Assembly (NCBI GenBank): GCA_022843945.1
Contig: JALHMR010000041.1
Coordinates: 1 to 44,065 of the forward strand
DNA: 44,065 nt
Direction of reading: 5' to 3'
Source: Rhodospirillaceae bacterium
GTDB taxonomy: Bacteria > Pseudomonadota > Alphaproteobacteria > CACIAM-22H2
Shown: in pieces, positions 23,508 through 31,603 of the stretch
Position numbering within the stretch: position 1 is the first letter of the stretch
Layout: each line of letters starts with the position of its first letter
Position numbers and translations under genes: made by a program
The notes under the pieces: generated by a model
The model's input: the letters and a program-made list of their open reading frames with translations, nothing else
Databases searched by the model: none
What the model was told of the DNA's origin: nothing

Positions 23508-23571
23508 GGTGGCGCCGGGGCGCGAAATGACCTACCGTTGCAGGACAAATAAAAAGCTGGGGAGTGACGCC

Positions 23572-24519
23572 ATGATGAAGGGTATTTTCGGCCTTGGAGT
23601 GCTTGCGGTAATGGCGGCGGCGCCGGCCTTCGCGGCCTGGCCCGAGCGTCCCATCCGCGTCGTGGTCCCGTTCGCGGCGGGCGGTACGTCCGACCAGATG
23701 GGCCGGGTCTTCGCCCGCGCCATCGACGAGAACAAGCTGCTCTCCCAGCCCGTCAACGTCTTCAACGTCACCGGCCACTATTCGGTCGGTTCGCGGCAGA
23801 TCAAGGACGCGGCCCCCGACGGCCATAACTTCCTGCTGGTCCATATCGCGTTGATGGGCGGCGAGGCGAGCGGGGTGATGGATTTCGGCTTCCGCGACTT
23901 CAAGGGCGTGGCGGCAACCGGCGACTTCTGCCTGGCGCCAGTGGTCAAGAACGATTCTCCCTACAAGTCCCTCAAGGAGCTGCTCGAGGCCGCCAAGCGC
24001 GCCCCCGACACGATCCAGTTCGGCGTCAACATCGCGGCGATCAACCATCTCGTGGCGCTGCAGATCCAGCAGACGACGCCTGGCGCCTCGTTCCGCTATG
24101 TGCAGGTCGGCGGCGGGGCGGAGAATTTCCGCGCCCTGATCGGCGGCCATACCCAGGCCAGCGTGCTCTCCAGCGCCGAGCTGGTGAATTTCCAGGGCGG
24201 CGGCCAGCTGCGGCCGCTGGGCTATACCGGCCCCAAGCGCCATCCCGGCCTGCCGGATATCCCGACGCTCAAGGAGCTGGGCTACGACGTCGAATTCTGC
24301 GTCGCCAACTGGTGGTTCGCGCCCAAGGCGACACCGCAGCCCGTCGTCGATGCCTTCGCCGACGCTTTGCGCAAGGCGCAGCAGACGGCGTATGTGCAGA
24401 AGGAGCTGGCCGACCGGCTCTTCGCCTCGATCTTCCTGGCTGGCCCCGAGCTCGATCGCAGCCTCGCCGAGACGTGGAAGCGGATCGAGCCGATCGCCAA
24501 GATGGCGACCAAGAAGTAA
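23572..24519 (+). CDS. Bug family (TctC-like) periplasmic binding protein, first copy
   Basis: This is a 315-residue secreted receptor for the tripartite tricarboxylate transporter class. The signal peptide ends PAFA before AWPERPIRVVVPFAAGGTSD, the invariant Bug N-terminus. Later family features are DAAPDGHNFLLVH and LPDIPTLKELGYDVEF. These proteins bind carboxylates with two closed lobes. The first ATG of ATGATG is chosen, with GGGGAG eight bases before it. A related receptor follows 33 bases downstream and the matching membrane genes tctA/tctB lie convergently beyond. The residue between the Bug motifs that decides the ligand cannot be read here. Confidence 0.9.
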   Translation: MMKGIFGLGVLAVMAAAPAFAAWPERPIRVVVPFAAGGTSDQMGRVFARAIDENKLLSQPVNVFNVTGHYSVGSRQIKDAAPDGHNFLLVHIALMGGEASGVMDFGFRDFKGVAATGDFCLAPVVKNDSPYKSLKELLEAAKRAPDTIQFGVNIAAINHLVALQIQQTTPGASFRYVQVGGGAENFRALIGGHTQASVLSSAELVNFQGGGQLRPLGYTGPKRHPGLPDIPTLKELGYDVEFCVANWWFAPKATPQPVVDAFADALRKAQQTAYVQKELADRLFASIFLAGPELDRSLAETWKRIEPIAKMATKK

Positions 24520-24552
24520 TCTTTGCAACGCGCACCAGCACGGAGACGAACC

Positions 24553-25518
24553 ATGCGACGTTCATTCATCGGCGGCGTTCTGGGATTCGCGGTGACCGCG
24601 CTCGCGCTGACACCGGCGCCCGTTTCCGCCTATCCGGAAAAGCCGATCCGCATCATCGTGCCGGTCGCGGCCGGCGGCTCCACCGATCTCGTGGCGCGCA
24701 TCTTCCAGATGACGTTCGACCAGAAGAAGCTGCTGACGCAGCCGCTGGTCATCGTCAACAACGCAGCTGCCGGCGGCACCGTGGGCACGCGCATGATCAA
24801 GGACGCCGAGCCCGACGGCTATACGCTCGGCATCTGGCACATGGGCTTGCTCACCGCCGCGGCCATGGGTGTCACCGACTATGACCACACGGCCTTCGAC
24901 CTGGTCGGGCAGGTGGGCTCGATCGATATCGGCCTGGGCGTCAAATCTGATTCGAAGATCGGATCGCTCAAGGACCTGGTGGCCGAAGCCAAGGCCCGCA
25001 AGGGCGAGGTCTCGGCGGCGACCAATATCGGCCTGCTGCCGCATTTCGTGCCGCTGATGTTCGGCCGCGAGGCCGGCGTCGAGTTCCGCTGGGTGCAGGC
25101 GGGCGGCGGCGCCGTGCGGCTGCGCTCGGTGCTGGGCAATCACACCGAGTTCTCGCTGTTCTCGACGCCCGAGTTCGTCACCTTCGGGCCGCAGGGCATC
25201 CGGCCGCTGACACTGTTCGCCGAACAGCGTCATTCCCGAATCCCCGACGTGCCGACGGCCAAGGAGGCCGGCTACAACTTTACCTTCTCGGAGGCGATCC
25301 TCTGGCTCGCCCCCAAGGGCACGCCGCCGGATCGGATCACCGTCGTCGCCAAGGCGATCGAGGCGGCCATGCAGGACGCGGAATTCAAGAAGCGCTACGA
25401 CGAGCAGGGCATCGACCCGAGCTACATCCCGGGCCCACGGCTGCGCCAGGTGCTGGACCAGCGCATGGCCGGTATCAAGGCGGTCGCGGCCGAGGTGAAG
25501 CCGCCGCAGCCGAAGTAA
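24553..25518 (+). CDS. Bug family (TctC-like) periplasmic binding protein, second copy
   Basis: This is a 321-residue paralogue of the preceding gene. The signal peptide ends PVSA before YPEKPIRIIVPVAAGGSTD; then MIKDAEPDGYTLGIWH and IPDVPTAKEAGYNFTF follow in the same positions. Conserved stretches such as KKLLTQPL/NKLLSQPV show tandem duplication of the two. GGAG lies upstream of the ATG at 24553. The stop ends one base before the stop of tctA on the other strand. Two receptors for one TctAB pair suggest either two related ligands or that one receptor works with another transporter. Confidence 0.9.
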   Translation: MRRSFIGGVLGFAVTALALTPAPVSAYPEKPIRIIVPVAAGGSTDLVARIFQMTFDQKKLLTQPLVIVNNAAAGGTVGTRMIKDAEPDGYTLGIWHMGLLTAAAMGVTDYDHTAFDLVGQVGSIDIGLGVKSDSKIGSLKDLVAEAKARKGEVSAATNIGLLPHFVPLMFGREAGVEFRWVQAGGGAVRLRSVLGNHTEFSLFSTPEFVTFGPQGIRPLTLFAEQRHSRIPDVPTAKEAGYNFTFSEAILWLAPKGTPPDRITVVAKAIEAAMQDAEFKKRYDEQGIDPSYIPGPRLRQVLDQRMAGIKAVAAEVKPPQPK

Positions 25519-25519
25519 G

Positions 25520-27031
25520 CTAGGAAACGGCGGCGTCGGCCTTGGGCCGGCGCCGCCAGTCGCGCCACAGCGGCCAGATGAACATCAGGACCGCGACCAC
25601 CAGGAAGCCCAGCGCGATCGGCCGCTGAACCAGTGGCATCAAGGTGCCGCCGGACGACATCAGGCCGGAACGCAGCTCCTTCTCCGCCAGCGGGGCGAGC
25701 ACCAGGCCGATGACGAAGGGGGCCAGCGGCGCCTTGGCGTATTCGAGGCCGAAGCCGATGGCGCCGAAGGCCAACATCACCCAGACGTCGAAACCGCGGT
25801 TGTTGAGGGCGTAGGCGCCGATCACGCAGAACACCAGCACCGTGGGGAAGATCCAGGCGCGGTGCAGCAGGGCGAGGCGCGCGAAGAGCAGCACGCCCAC
25901 CGACATCAGCACGAACATGACGACATGCGCGGTGAGGTGCGCCGCCATGATGGCGTTCACGATGCCGGGGTTGTTGATGTAGAGCAGCGGCCCGGGCTGC
26001 AGGTTGTGGATGACCAGGGCGCCCAGCAGGATTGAGTCGGCGAGGCCGCCGGGGATGCCCAGTGTCAGCAGTGGGATGAGCGTGCCGCCGGTGGTGGCGT
26101 TGTTGGCGCTCTCGGCGGCGACGATCGCCTCCTCGCTGCCCTTGCCGAACATCTCGGGTGTCTTGGAAAGATTCTTGGCGGTGGTGTAGGCGATGATCGA
26201 GGCGATGGTGGCTCCCACCCCGGGCAGGATGCCGATCCACACCCCGATCACCGAGGAACGCACCATGTTCCAGCCGTGGGTGACGTAGTCGCGCAGCGAG
26301 ATCATGATGCCGCGCATGTTGGCGCGCACGTGCTCCATGTTCTGCTGGCCGATATGCATGGTATCGGCGATCACCTGGCTGAGGGCGAAGACGCCGATGA
26401 TCACCGGGAGCTGATCGAGCCCGCCGTCGAGCTCGTGGAAGCCGAAGTTGAGCCGCAGCATGCCCGAGGTCTCGTCGACGCCGGGCATGGCGATCAGCAT
26501 GCCGAACAGGCCCGCCATCAGCCCCTTGATGAACGAGCCGCCCGACAGCGAGGAGATCAGCACCAGCGCCATGACCACCAGGGCGAAGTTCTCCCACGGC
26601 CCGAGCACCACAGCGATCTTGGCCAGCGGTGGGGCGAGCAGCACCAGCGCCCCCCAGGAAATGGCGCCGCCGACGATCGAGCCGGCATTGCCCAGGCCCA
26701 GCGCCCGGCCCGGCCGGCCGGCCTTGGCCATCGGGTAGCCGTCGAGGCAAGTCATCACGGCGTTGGGCTCGCCCGGGATGCGCATCAGGGTCGCGGTGAC
26801 CAGGCCGCCTGAGACGCCGCCGATGAACAGCGAAACCAGCAGCACCACGGCGTTGGTGCTGGTCATGTAGTAGGTGAAGGGCAGGACGAGGGCGAGCAGC
26901 ATGCCGGCGGTGATGCCGGGCATGACACCGATGGCGATACCGAGCAGCACGCCGCCCACCAGGATCAGGAAATGGCTCGGGACCGAGAGGTAAAGGAACG
27001 CGTCGAACAGGCTCATGGCGGAAGCGCTCAT
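25520..27031 (-). CDS. tctA: Tripartite tricarboxylate transporter large membrane subunit
   Basis: This is a 503-residue inner-membrane protein with about 11-12 hydrophobic segments. TctA signatures are GVMPGITAGMLLALVLPFTYYM near the N-terminus, GGVSGGLVTATLMRIPGEPNAVMTCLDGYPMAKAG, and the second half-motif GILPGVGATIASIIAYTTAK followed by ANNATTGGTLIPLLTLGIPGG. It forms the channel-like permease that works with TctB and a Bug receptor. The start at 27031 overlaps the tctB stop (ATGA); a second ATG five codons on is less likely. The frame is open further upstream, but that reading is a shadow of tctB. The orientation is opposite to the two Bug genes, with the stops one base apart. Confidence 0.93.
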   Translation of the reverse strand: MSASAMSLFDAFLYLSVPSHFLILVGGVLLGIAIGVMPGITAGMLLALVLPFTYYMTSTNAVVLLVSLFIGGVSGGLVTATLMRIPGEPNAVMTCLDGYPMAKAGRPGRALGLGNAGSIVGGAISWGALVLLAPPLAKIAVVLGPWENFALVVMALVLISSLSGGSFIKGLMAGLFGMLIAMPGVDETSGMLRLNFGFHELDGGLDQLPVIIGVFALSQVIADTMHIGQQNMEHVRANMRGIMISLRDYVTHGWNMVRSSVIGVWIGILPGVGATIASIIAYTTAKNLSKTPEMFGKGSEEAIVAAESANNATTGGTLIPLLTLGIPGGLADSILLGALVIHNLQPGPLLYINNPGIVNAIMAAHLTAHVVMFVLMSVGVLLFARLALLHRAWIFPTVLVFCVIGAYALNNRGFDVWVMLAFGAIGFGLEYAKAPLAPFVIGLVLAPLAEKELRSGLMSSGGTLMPLVQRPIALGFLVVAVLMFIWPLWRDWRRRPKADAAVS

Positions 27032-27534
27032 GGCAGGTCGAGCACGAAAATCTTGGTGAACAGATAGGTGATGCCGCTGCCGGCGACCACGGCGATGATT
27101 GCGGCGATCAGCGTGTGGCGGCGCGTGCGCTCCGACATCGCCCAGCCCAGGGCCGCGATATAGGCGATGGTCGTCCACAAGAATCCGGCGCCGGTCAGGG
27201 TCAGGGCCGCGACATATGCCAGGGTGAGCGCCGAGGCCGCGACGGCGAGGCCCGGCCGCAGCGCGTAGTCGCTGGGCGCCTCGTCGCCGATGCCGAGGAT
27301 CAGGCTGGTGTCGGAGCGGCCCAGCGCCCGGCCGCAGAGGACGATGATCACGGCGACGACGGAGAGCAGGCCGAGCGCCGTCGCGATCCACATGGGGAAG
27401 GACTTGGGGCCGAGCGGGTCGAAGGGCGCGGGGGCGAGCTTGCTCGCCTGCCACCAGACGGCGGCGCTGACGACGATCATGGCGATCGCCAGCCACAGAT
27501 CGGCGCGGCGTTCCCGGCTCATGCGCTGCTTCAC
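27028..27534 (-). CDS. tctB: Tripartite tricarboxylate transporter small membrane subunit
   Basis: This is a 168-residue membrane protein with four to five hydrophobic segments and the TctB-typical element FDPLGPKSFPMWIATALGLLS after the first segment. It stabilises or assists TctA. The GTG at 27534 is chosen because GGAGGGG stands four bases before it; an internal ATG (27522) would leave that site too far away. The stop overlaps the tctA start. The gene is divergent from the split UxaA genes with 81 bases between, so one promoter region probably serves both the transporter and the catabolic genes. Confidence 0.85.
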   Translation of the reverse strand: MKQRMSRERRADLWLAIAMIVVSAAVWWQASKLAPAPFDPLGPKSFPMWIATALGLLSVVAVIIVLCGRALGRSDTSLILGIGDEAPSDYALRPGLAVAASALTLAYVAALTLTGAGFLWTTIAYIAALGWAMSERTRRHTLIAAIIAVVAGSGITYLFTKIFVLDLP

Positions 27535-27615
27535 GTCCCCTCCGTCCGTCACTATTTCGGAACCCCGGCGGTGACGCAAGGTGCTACGATCCGCGGGTCT
27601 TACGATCGATGGGCC

Positions 27616-28776
27616 ATGGCTGATTCCTTTCTCGGCTTCCGCCGCGCGGGCGGCAACGTGGGCGTGCGCAACCACGTTCTCGTGCTCGGCATCAACGGCC
27701 TCGCCGGCGCCGCCACGCGGCGCATCGGGAGCGCGGTATGCGGCACGGTGACGGTGGCGACACCCTACGGCCGCGGCCAGGTCGGGCCTGACGCCGAGAT
27801 CCATCGCCGCCAGCTCATCGGCCTGGGCCGCAATCCCAACGTCGGCGCGGCGCTGATCGTCGGCGTCGACCGCAAGGCGCTCGATGCGATCGCCGGCGAG
27901 GTGGCCAAGGGCGGCACCCTGGTGGAGACCGTGGCCCTCGACGACGTGCACGAGGACGCGCTGGCCCTCACCGATATCGGCCTCAAGAAGGCGGCGCAGC
28001 TCGTGCGCCACATCTCCAACCAGCGCCGCGAGGCCTGCCCGGTCTCGGCCTTGCGCGTCGGCGTCGAGTGCGGCCATTCCGACGCCACCTCGGGCCTGGC
28101 CGCCAATCCGCTGGTCGGCAAGGTCGCGGACCGTATCGTCGATGGCGGCGGCACGGTGATCATCGGCGAGACGCTGGAATGGCTGGGCGCCGAGCATCTC
28201 CTGGCCCGGCGCGCAGCGACACCGGCGGTGGCCCGGGCGCTGACCGAGGCGGTGGCAAGGCGCGAGGCCTATCCCGCTTCACTGGGCATCGACCTCCTGG
28301 GCAACAATCCCGGCGAGGAGAACATCCGCGGCGGGTTGTCGACCATCGAGGAGAAGTCGCTGGGCGCGGTGGCCAAGGGCGGCAGCCGCCCGCTGATCGG
28401 CGTGCTCGAGCACGCGCAAGCCCCTACCGGCACCGGGCTCCATGTCATGGACGGGCCGGGCTACTCGCCTGAGTCGATCACCGGCTTCGTCGCGGCGGGC
28501 GCGCAGCTCGTCTTCTTCACCACCGGCCCCGGCAACAGCTACTGCAGCGCCCTCGCGCCGACGATCAAGGTCAGCGCCCATCCGCAGACGCCCGGCCGCC
28601 TGCCGGAGCAGATCGATTTCGACGGCAGTGCCATCCTGACGGGCGGCGAGGCGGCGGACGCCACGGCGGCGCGCCTCTACGCCCAGGCGCTGGCCGTCGC
28701 CTCGGGCACCGCGACCTGGGGCGAGATCCTGGGCGAGGGCGACGAGGTCTTCGTACGCGTGGGGCCTTCTCTATGA
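27616..28776 (+). CDS. UxaA family dehydratase, large subunit
   Basis: This is a 386-residue protein matching the C-terminal catalytic part of altronate/galactarate dehydratases. Marks are the N-terminal GNVGVRNHVLVL, the family block VECGHSDATSGLAANPLVG, PGEENIRGGLSTIEEKSLGA, VMDGPGYSPES and FFTTGPGN. In UxaA and GarD this domain and a small SAF domain are one chain; here the SAF part is the next gene. Split versions include sulfolactate sulfo-lyase SuyB and other hydroxy-acid dehydratases. The ATG at 27616 is the only start fitting the conserved N-terminus. It overlaps the next gene by ATGA. The substrate is probably a hydroxylated carboxylic acid; sulfolactate is a possibility given the sulfatase setting, not a finding. 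Confidence 0.88.
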   Translation: MADSFLGFRRAGGNVGVRNHVLVLGINGLAGAATRRIGSAVCGTVTVATPYGRGQVGPDAEIHRRQLIGLGRNPNVGAALIVGVDRKALDAIAGEVAKGGTLVETVALDDVHEDALALTDIGLKKAAQLVRHISNQRREACPVSALRVGVECGHSDATSGLAANPLVGKVADRIVDGGGTVIIGETLEWLGAEHLLARRAATPAVARALTEAVARREAYPASLGIDLLGNNPGEENIRGGLSTIEEKSLGAVAKGGSRPLIGVLEHAQAPTGTGLHVMDGPGYSPESITGFVAAGAQLVFFTTGPGNSYCSALAPTIKVSAHPQTPGRLPEQIDFDGSAILTGGEAADATAARLYAQALAVASGTATWGEILGEGDEVFVRVGPSL

Positions 28777-29048
28777 GCGCGGACGTCATGCGGCTCCATC
28801 CCGACGACGACGTCGCCGTGGCGCTGCGGCCGCTGGCCAGTGGCGAAACCATCAGCGTCGACGGCCGCGCGCTCACCCTGCGCGCCGCTATCCCGATGGC
28901 GCACAAGTTCGCTCTCCATCCCATCGCCGCCGGCATGCCGGTGCGCAAATACGGTGAAGCCATCGGCGAGGCGCGCACCGCCATCGCCGCTGGCGATCAC
29001 GTGCACGTCCACAACATCGTCAGCCGCCGGGCCCGCAAGTCGGCATGA
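28773..29048 (+). CDS. UxaA family dehydratase, small SAF-domain subunit
   Basis: This is a 91-residue SAF domain. Recognisable elements are MRLHPDDDVAVALRPLASGETI, IPMAHKFALHPIAAGMPVRKYGEAIGEA (the block shared with the N-terminus of UxaA and with SuyA) and the final GDHVHVHNIVS. It would complete the active site of the large subunit. The large-before-small order is the reverse of the domain order in fused UxaA. Both ends overlap neighbours by ATGA, so three genes are tightly coupled. Confidence 0.88.
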   Translation: MSADVMRLHPDDDVAVALRPLASGETISVDGRALTLRAAIPMAHKFALHPIAAGMPVRKYGEAIGEARTAIAAGDHVHVHNIVSRRARKSA

Positions 29049-30169
29049 GCGCCGTCACCATCAAATCCGTGCGCACCGTGCTGGTGCGCCTGCCCCTGCC
29101 GCGGCCGATGAACGGCCCGTTCGGCCGGCTGGAGGCGCGCCACAACTTGGTGGTCATCGTCGAGACCAGCGGTGGGGCGCGCGGCCTCGGCGAGGTCTGG
29201 TCGAACTTCCCGCCCTGGGGCTGCGGCGAGCGCAAGGACATCGTCGATCACCTGCTGGCCGGCGTGCTCACCGGCCAGACTTTAGACGATCCGCGCCGCC
29301 TCTACAGGGAGATGCACCGTCGCGCGCGGCTGCTCAGCCTGCAATGGGGGGCGCCCGGCCCGGCGCACCAGGCGATCGCCGGCACCGACATCGCGGTCTG
29401 GGATGCGCTGGCCCGCGAAGCCGGAAAGCCGCTGCGCCGGCTGCTCGCGGCCCCGGACTATCAGCCGCCCGACAGCGTGCCGGTCTACGCCAGCGGCATC
29501 GGCCCCGACGACACGGTCGAGCGCGTCGAGGCGGCGCGCGCCGCCGGTCACCGCCGCTTCAAGATCCGCATCCCGTTCAGCGTCGAGGTCAACCGCCGCA
29601 TGATCCGCGAGGCCCGCGCCGCCGCCGGCGACGCGCCGCTGATGGCCGACGGCAATCAGGCGCTCACACCCGAGCAGGTCGACGAGCTGATGCCGGATAT
29701 GGAAGCGGCGCGCCTCGGTTGGCTCGAGGAACCGTTCCCGGTGGACGAAGTCCGTGCCTACCACGCGTTCGGCGCGCGTGGCCTCATCCCGCTGGCCTGG
29801 GGCGAGAATGCGCGCGGGGTCGAGGAGGTGCAGGCCTGCATCGAGTCACCCGCCTTGGTCATCCAGCCCGACATCACCAAGACGCTGGGCCTCAGCGAAG
29901 GGCTGGAGGTCGGCAAGCGTGTGGTCGCCGCCGGCAAGCGGCTGTGTTTCCACATGTATGGCGGGCCTTTAGGCGTCTACGCCAGCGCCGAGCTGGCGGC
30001 GGCGATCCCCGGTTCGGACTGGGTGGAGACCGACGCCAACCCCAATCCGCTCTACGACCGGCTGGTCACCCGGCCGCCCGAGGTGCGCGACGGCGCGCTG
30101 ATCCTGAGCGACCGGCCCGGCCTGGGCGTGGACCTAGCGGCGGAATTCGATCAGCGCCAGTCCGACTAG
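29045..30169 (+). CDS. Second enolase-superfamily dehydratase-like protein (mandelate racemase/MLE family)
   Basis: This is a 374-residue barrel enzyme. Motifs are FKIRIPF (Lys-x-Arg rather than the Lys-x-Lys of the first copy), LMADGNQ (metal Asp with Asn), WLEEPFP and WGENARG (metal Glu residues) and CFHMYGG (His). The Lys-x-Arg and the different His context place it in another subgroup from the 22407 gene, so the two are not redundant. The ATG overlaps the SAF-subunit stop (ATGA). Its stop overlaps the convergent truncated sulfatase by four bases. It probably acts on an acid in the same pathway as the UxaA pair. Confidence 0.88.
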   Translation: MSAVTIKSVRTVLVRLPLPRPMNGPFGRLEARHNLVVIVETSGGARGLGEVWSNFPPWGCGERKDIVDHLLAGVLTGQTLDDPRRLYREMHRRARLLSLQWGAPGPAHQAIAGTDIAVWDALAREAGKPLRRLLAAPDYQPPDSVPVYASGIGPDDTVERVEAARAAGHRRFKIRIPFSVEVNRRMIREARAAAGDAPLMADGNQALTPEQVDELMPDMEAARLGWLEEPFPVDEVRAYHAFGARGLIPLAWGENARGVEEVQACIESPALVIQPDITKTLGLSEGLEVGKRVVAAGKRLCFHMYGGPLGVYASAELAAAIPGSDWVETDANPNPLYDRLVTRPPEVRDGALILSDRPGLGVDLAAEFDQRQSD

Positions 30170-30765
30170 CGATAAACGGGTTCTTCGCCGGGGATCGGTG
30201 AGCGGCCGAAGGTGCCCCGCTTCATCACCGCGTCGCGCCCGCCATGGGTGGCGATCTTGCTCGCCTGGTCCTTGAGGGCGCGGGCCGTGACGGCTTCCGG
30301 ATCGACGACCGAGCGCAGCGCCTTTTCGCAGGCGGCCACGTCGGCGGCGTGCTTGGGATCGCGGCCGAGATCGCGCCGCTCCTCGGGATCGGCGACAAAG
30401 TCGAACAGCATCGGCGGCAGGCCGACATAGTGGATGTATTTCCACTTGCCGGTGCGGATCATGAACGAGCCGGTGACGGCGCCCACCGCGTGATATTCAC
30501 TGAGCACCACGCGCTCCCCGATATCGCCGCGCGCGATGTCGAGCAGCGAGGCGCCGGGTCGCGTCTTGTCGCCGGCATCCGGTTTCAGCCCGGTGGCCTG
30601 CAGGATGGTCGGATGGCAGTCCACCAGGGAGACGGGCCTGTCGCAGGTGGCGCCGGCGGCGATATCCGGCCCGGCCATGATCAGCGGCACGCCGACCGAT
30701 TCCTTGTACATCGTCGACTTGCCCCACAGGCCGCGCGTGCCCAGGTTGTCGCCGTGGTCGGAGCC
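30166..30765 (-). pseudogene. Sulfatase, N-terminal part deleted
   Basis: About 200 C-terminal residues of a type I sulfatase remain. Family sequence begins abruptly at SDHGDNLGTRGLWGKSTMYKESVGVPLIM, the metal-binding block that lies about 60 percent along a normal sulfatase (compare SDHGDHIGERGLWWKH in the intact gene at 20926). The formylglycine motif and first metal ligands are gone. Upstream of 30765 the frame continues into non-sulfatase residues. Directly beyond, on the other strand, a flavoprotein also begins in mid-sequence. With no catalytic Cys it cannot be an active sulfatase. The rest of the frame is intact, so the loss looks recent. Confidence 0.85.
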
Positions 30766-30790
30766 TGAGCCGCGGCGATCTCGGCCTGTC
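30762..30790. other. Deletion junction between two truncated genes
   Basis: Within about 30 bases the sequence switches from the middle of a minus-strand sulfatase to the middle of a plus-strand flavoprotein. Both lack their 5' halves and any promoter, as expected if one deletion removed the centre of a divergent gene pair. No insertion sequence or target repeat is visible at the joint. Confidence 0.75.
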
Positions 30791-31603
30791 GGCGACGGCA
30801 TCCGCCTCGCGCAGTCCGTCGGCGCGGGGCTCTGGCACATGTGGCACTACCACGGCTCCTACGGCTTCAGGCACACCGACCCCAAGTACCCTTTCGGCAT
30901 TCGCACCAAGCGTCTGCCCGACTGGCTGCCGGGGACCGGCCCGCGCGGCGACGTGCGCATGCCCTGGATCCTGCTCGATCGTCGCGGCCGGCGCTTCGCC
31001 AACGAGTACGATCCTTACCTGCAGGACACCGGCGCGCGCACCCTCGGCCGCTACGATCCGCTGGTCCAGGACTACGCCGCCCTGCCGGCCTGGCTGATCG
31101 CCGATTCAGAGGGCACGAAGCTTTATTCCTTCGGCCGGCCGACCTCCAACGAGCGCGGCATCGCTTACGAGTGGAGTGCCGACAACGAGACCGAGATCGC
31201 CAGTGGCATCCTGCAGCGCGCCAGCTCGATCGAAGCGCTGGCCCAGGCCATCGGCGTGCCCGGCCACAAGCTGGCCGCCACCGTCGAGGACTGGAACGCC
31301 GCCTGCGCCGCGCAGCGCGACGACGACTGGGGCCGCCCGCCGTCGAGCATGATGCCGATCGTCAAACCGCCCTTCACCTATGCAGCCGTCTGGCCCATCG
31401 TCTCGAACACGCAAGGCGGGCCGGTGCACGATTCCCGCCAGCGCGTGCTCAACGCCGACGGCAAGCCGATCCCCGGCCTCTATTCGGCGGGCGAGCTCGG
31501 CTCGGTGTTCGGTCACCTGTATCTGTCGGGCGGCAACATCGCCGAATGCTTCGTCGGCGGGCGCATCGCCGGACGCGAGGCGGCGCTACGCGGACGCGGC
31601 TGA
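30785..31603 (+). pseudogene. FAD-dependent oxidoreductase (fumarate reductase/ketosteroid dehydrogenase type), N-terminal part deleted
   Basis: About 270 C-terminal residues remain. The family sequence starts at VGDGIRLAQSVGAGLWHM, normally well inside an FAD_binding_2 protein, and ends with PGLYSAGELGSVFGHLYLSGGNIAECFVGGRIAG, the second FAD contact. The N-terminal GxGxxG dinucleotide fold is missing. The frame stays open further upstream to 30536, but that stretch is antisense to the sulfatase fragment. It overlaps the convergent acyl-CoA synthetase end by 18 bases. It is unlikely to bind FAD as it stands. Confidence 0.82.

Noticed and set aside
25520-27496. 658-codon version of tctA
   Set aside because: Its first 155 codons are antiparallel-frame translation over tctB; the ATGA overlap at 27031 is the proper start.
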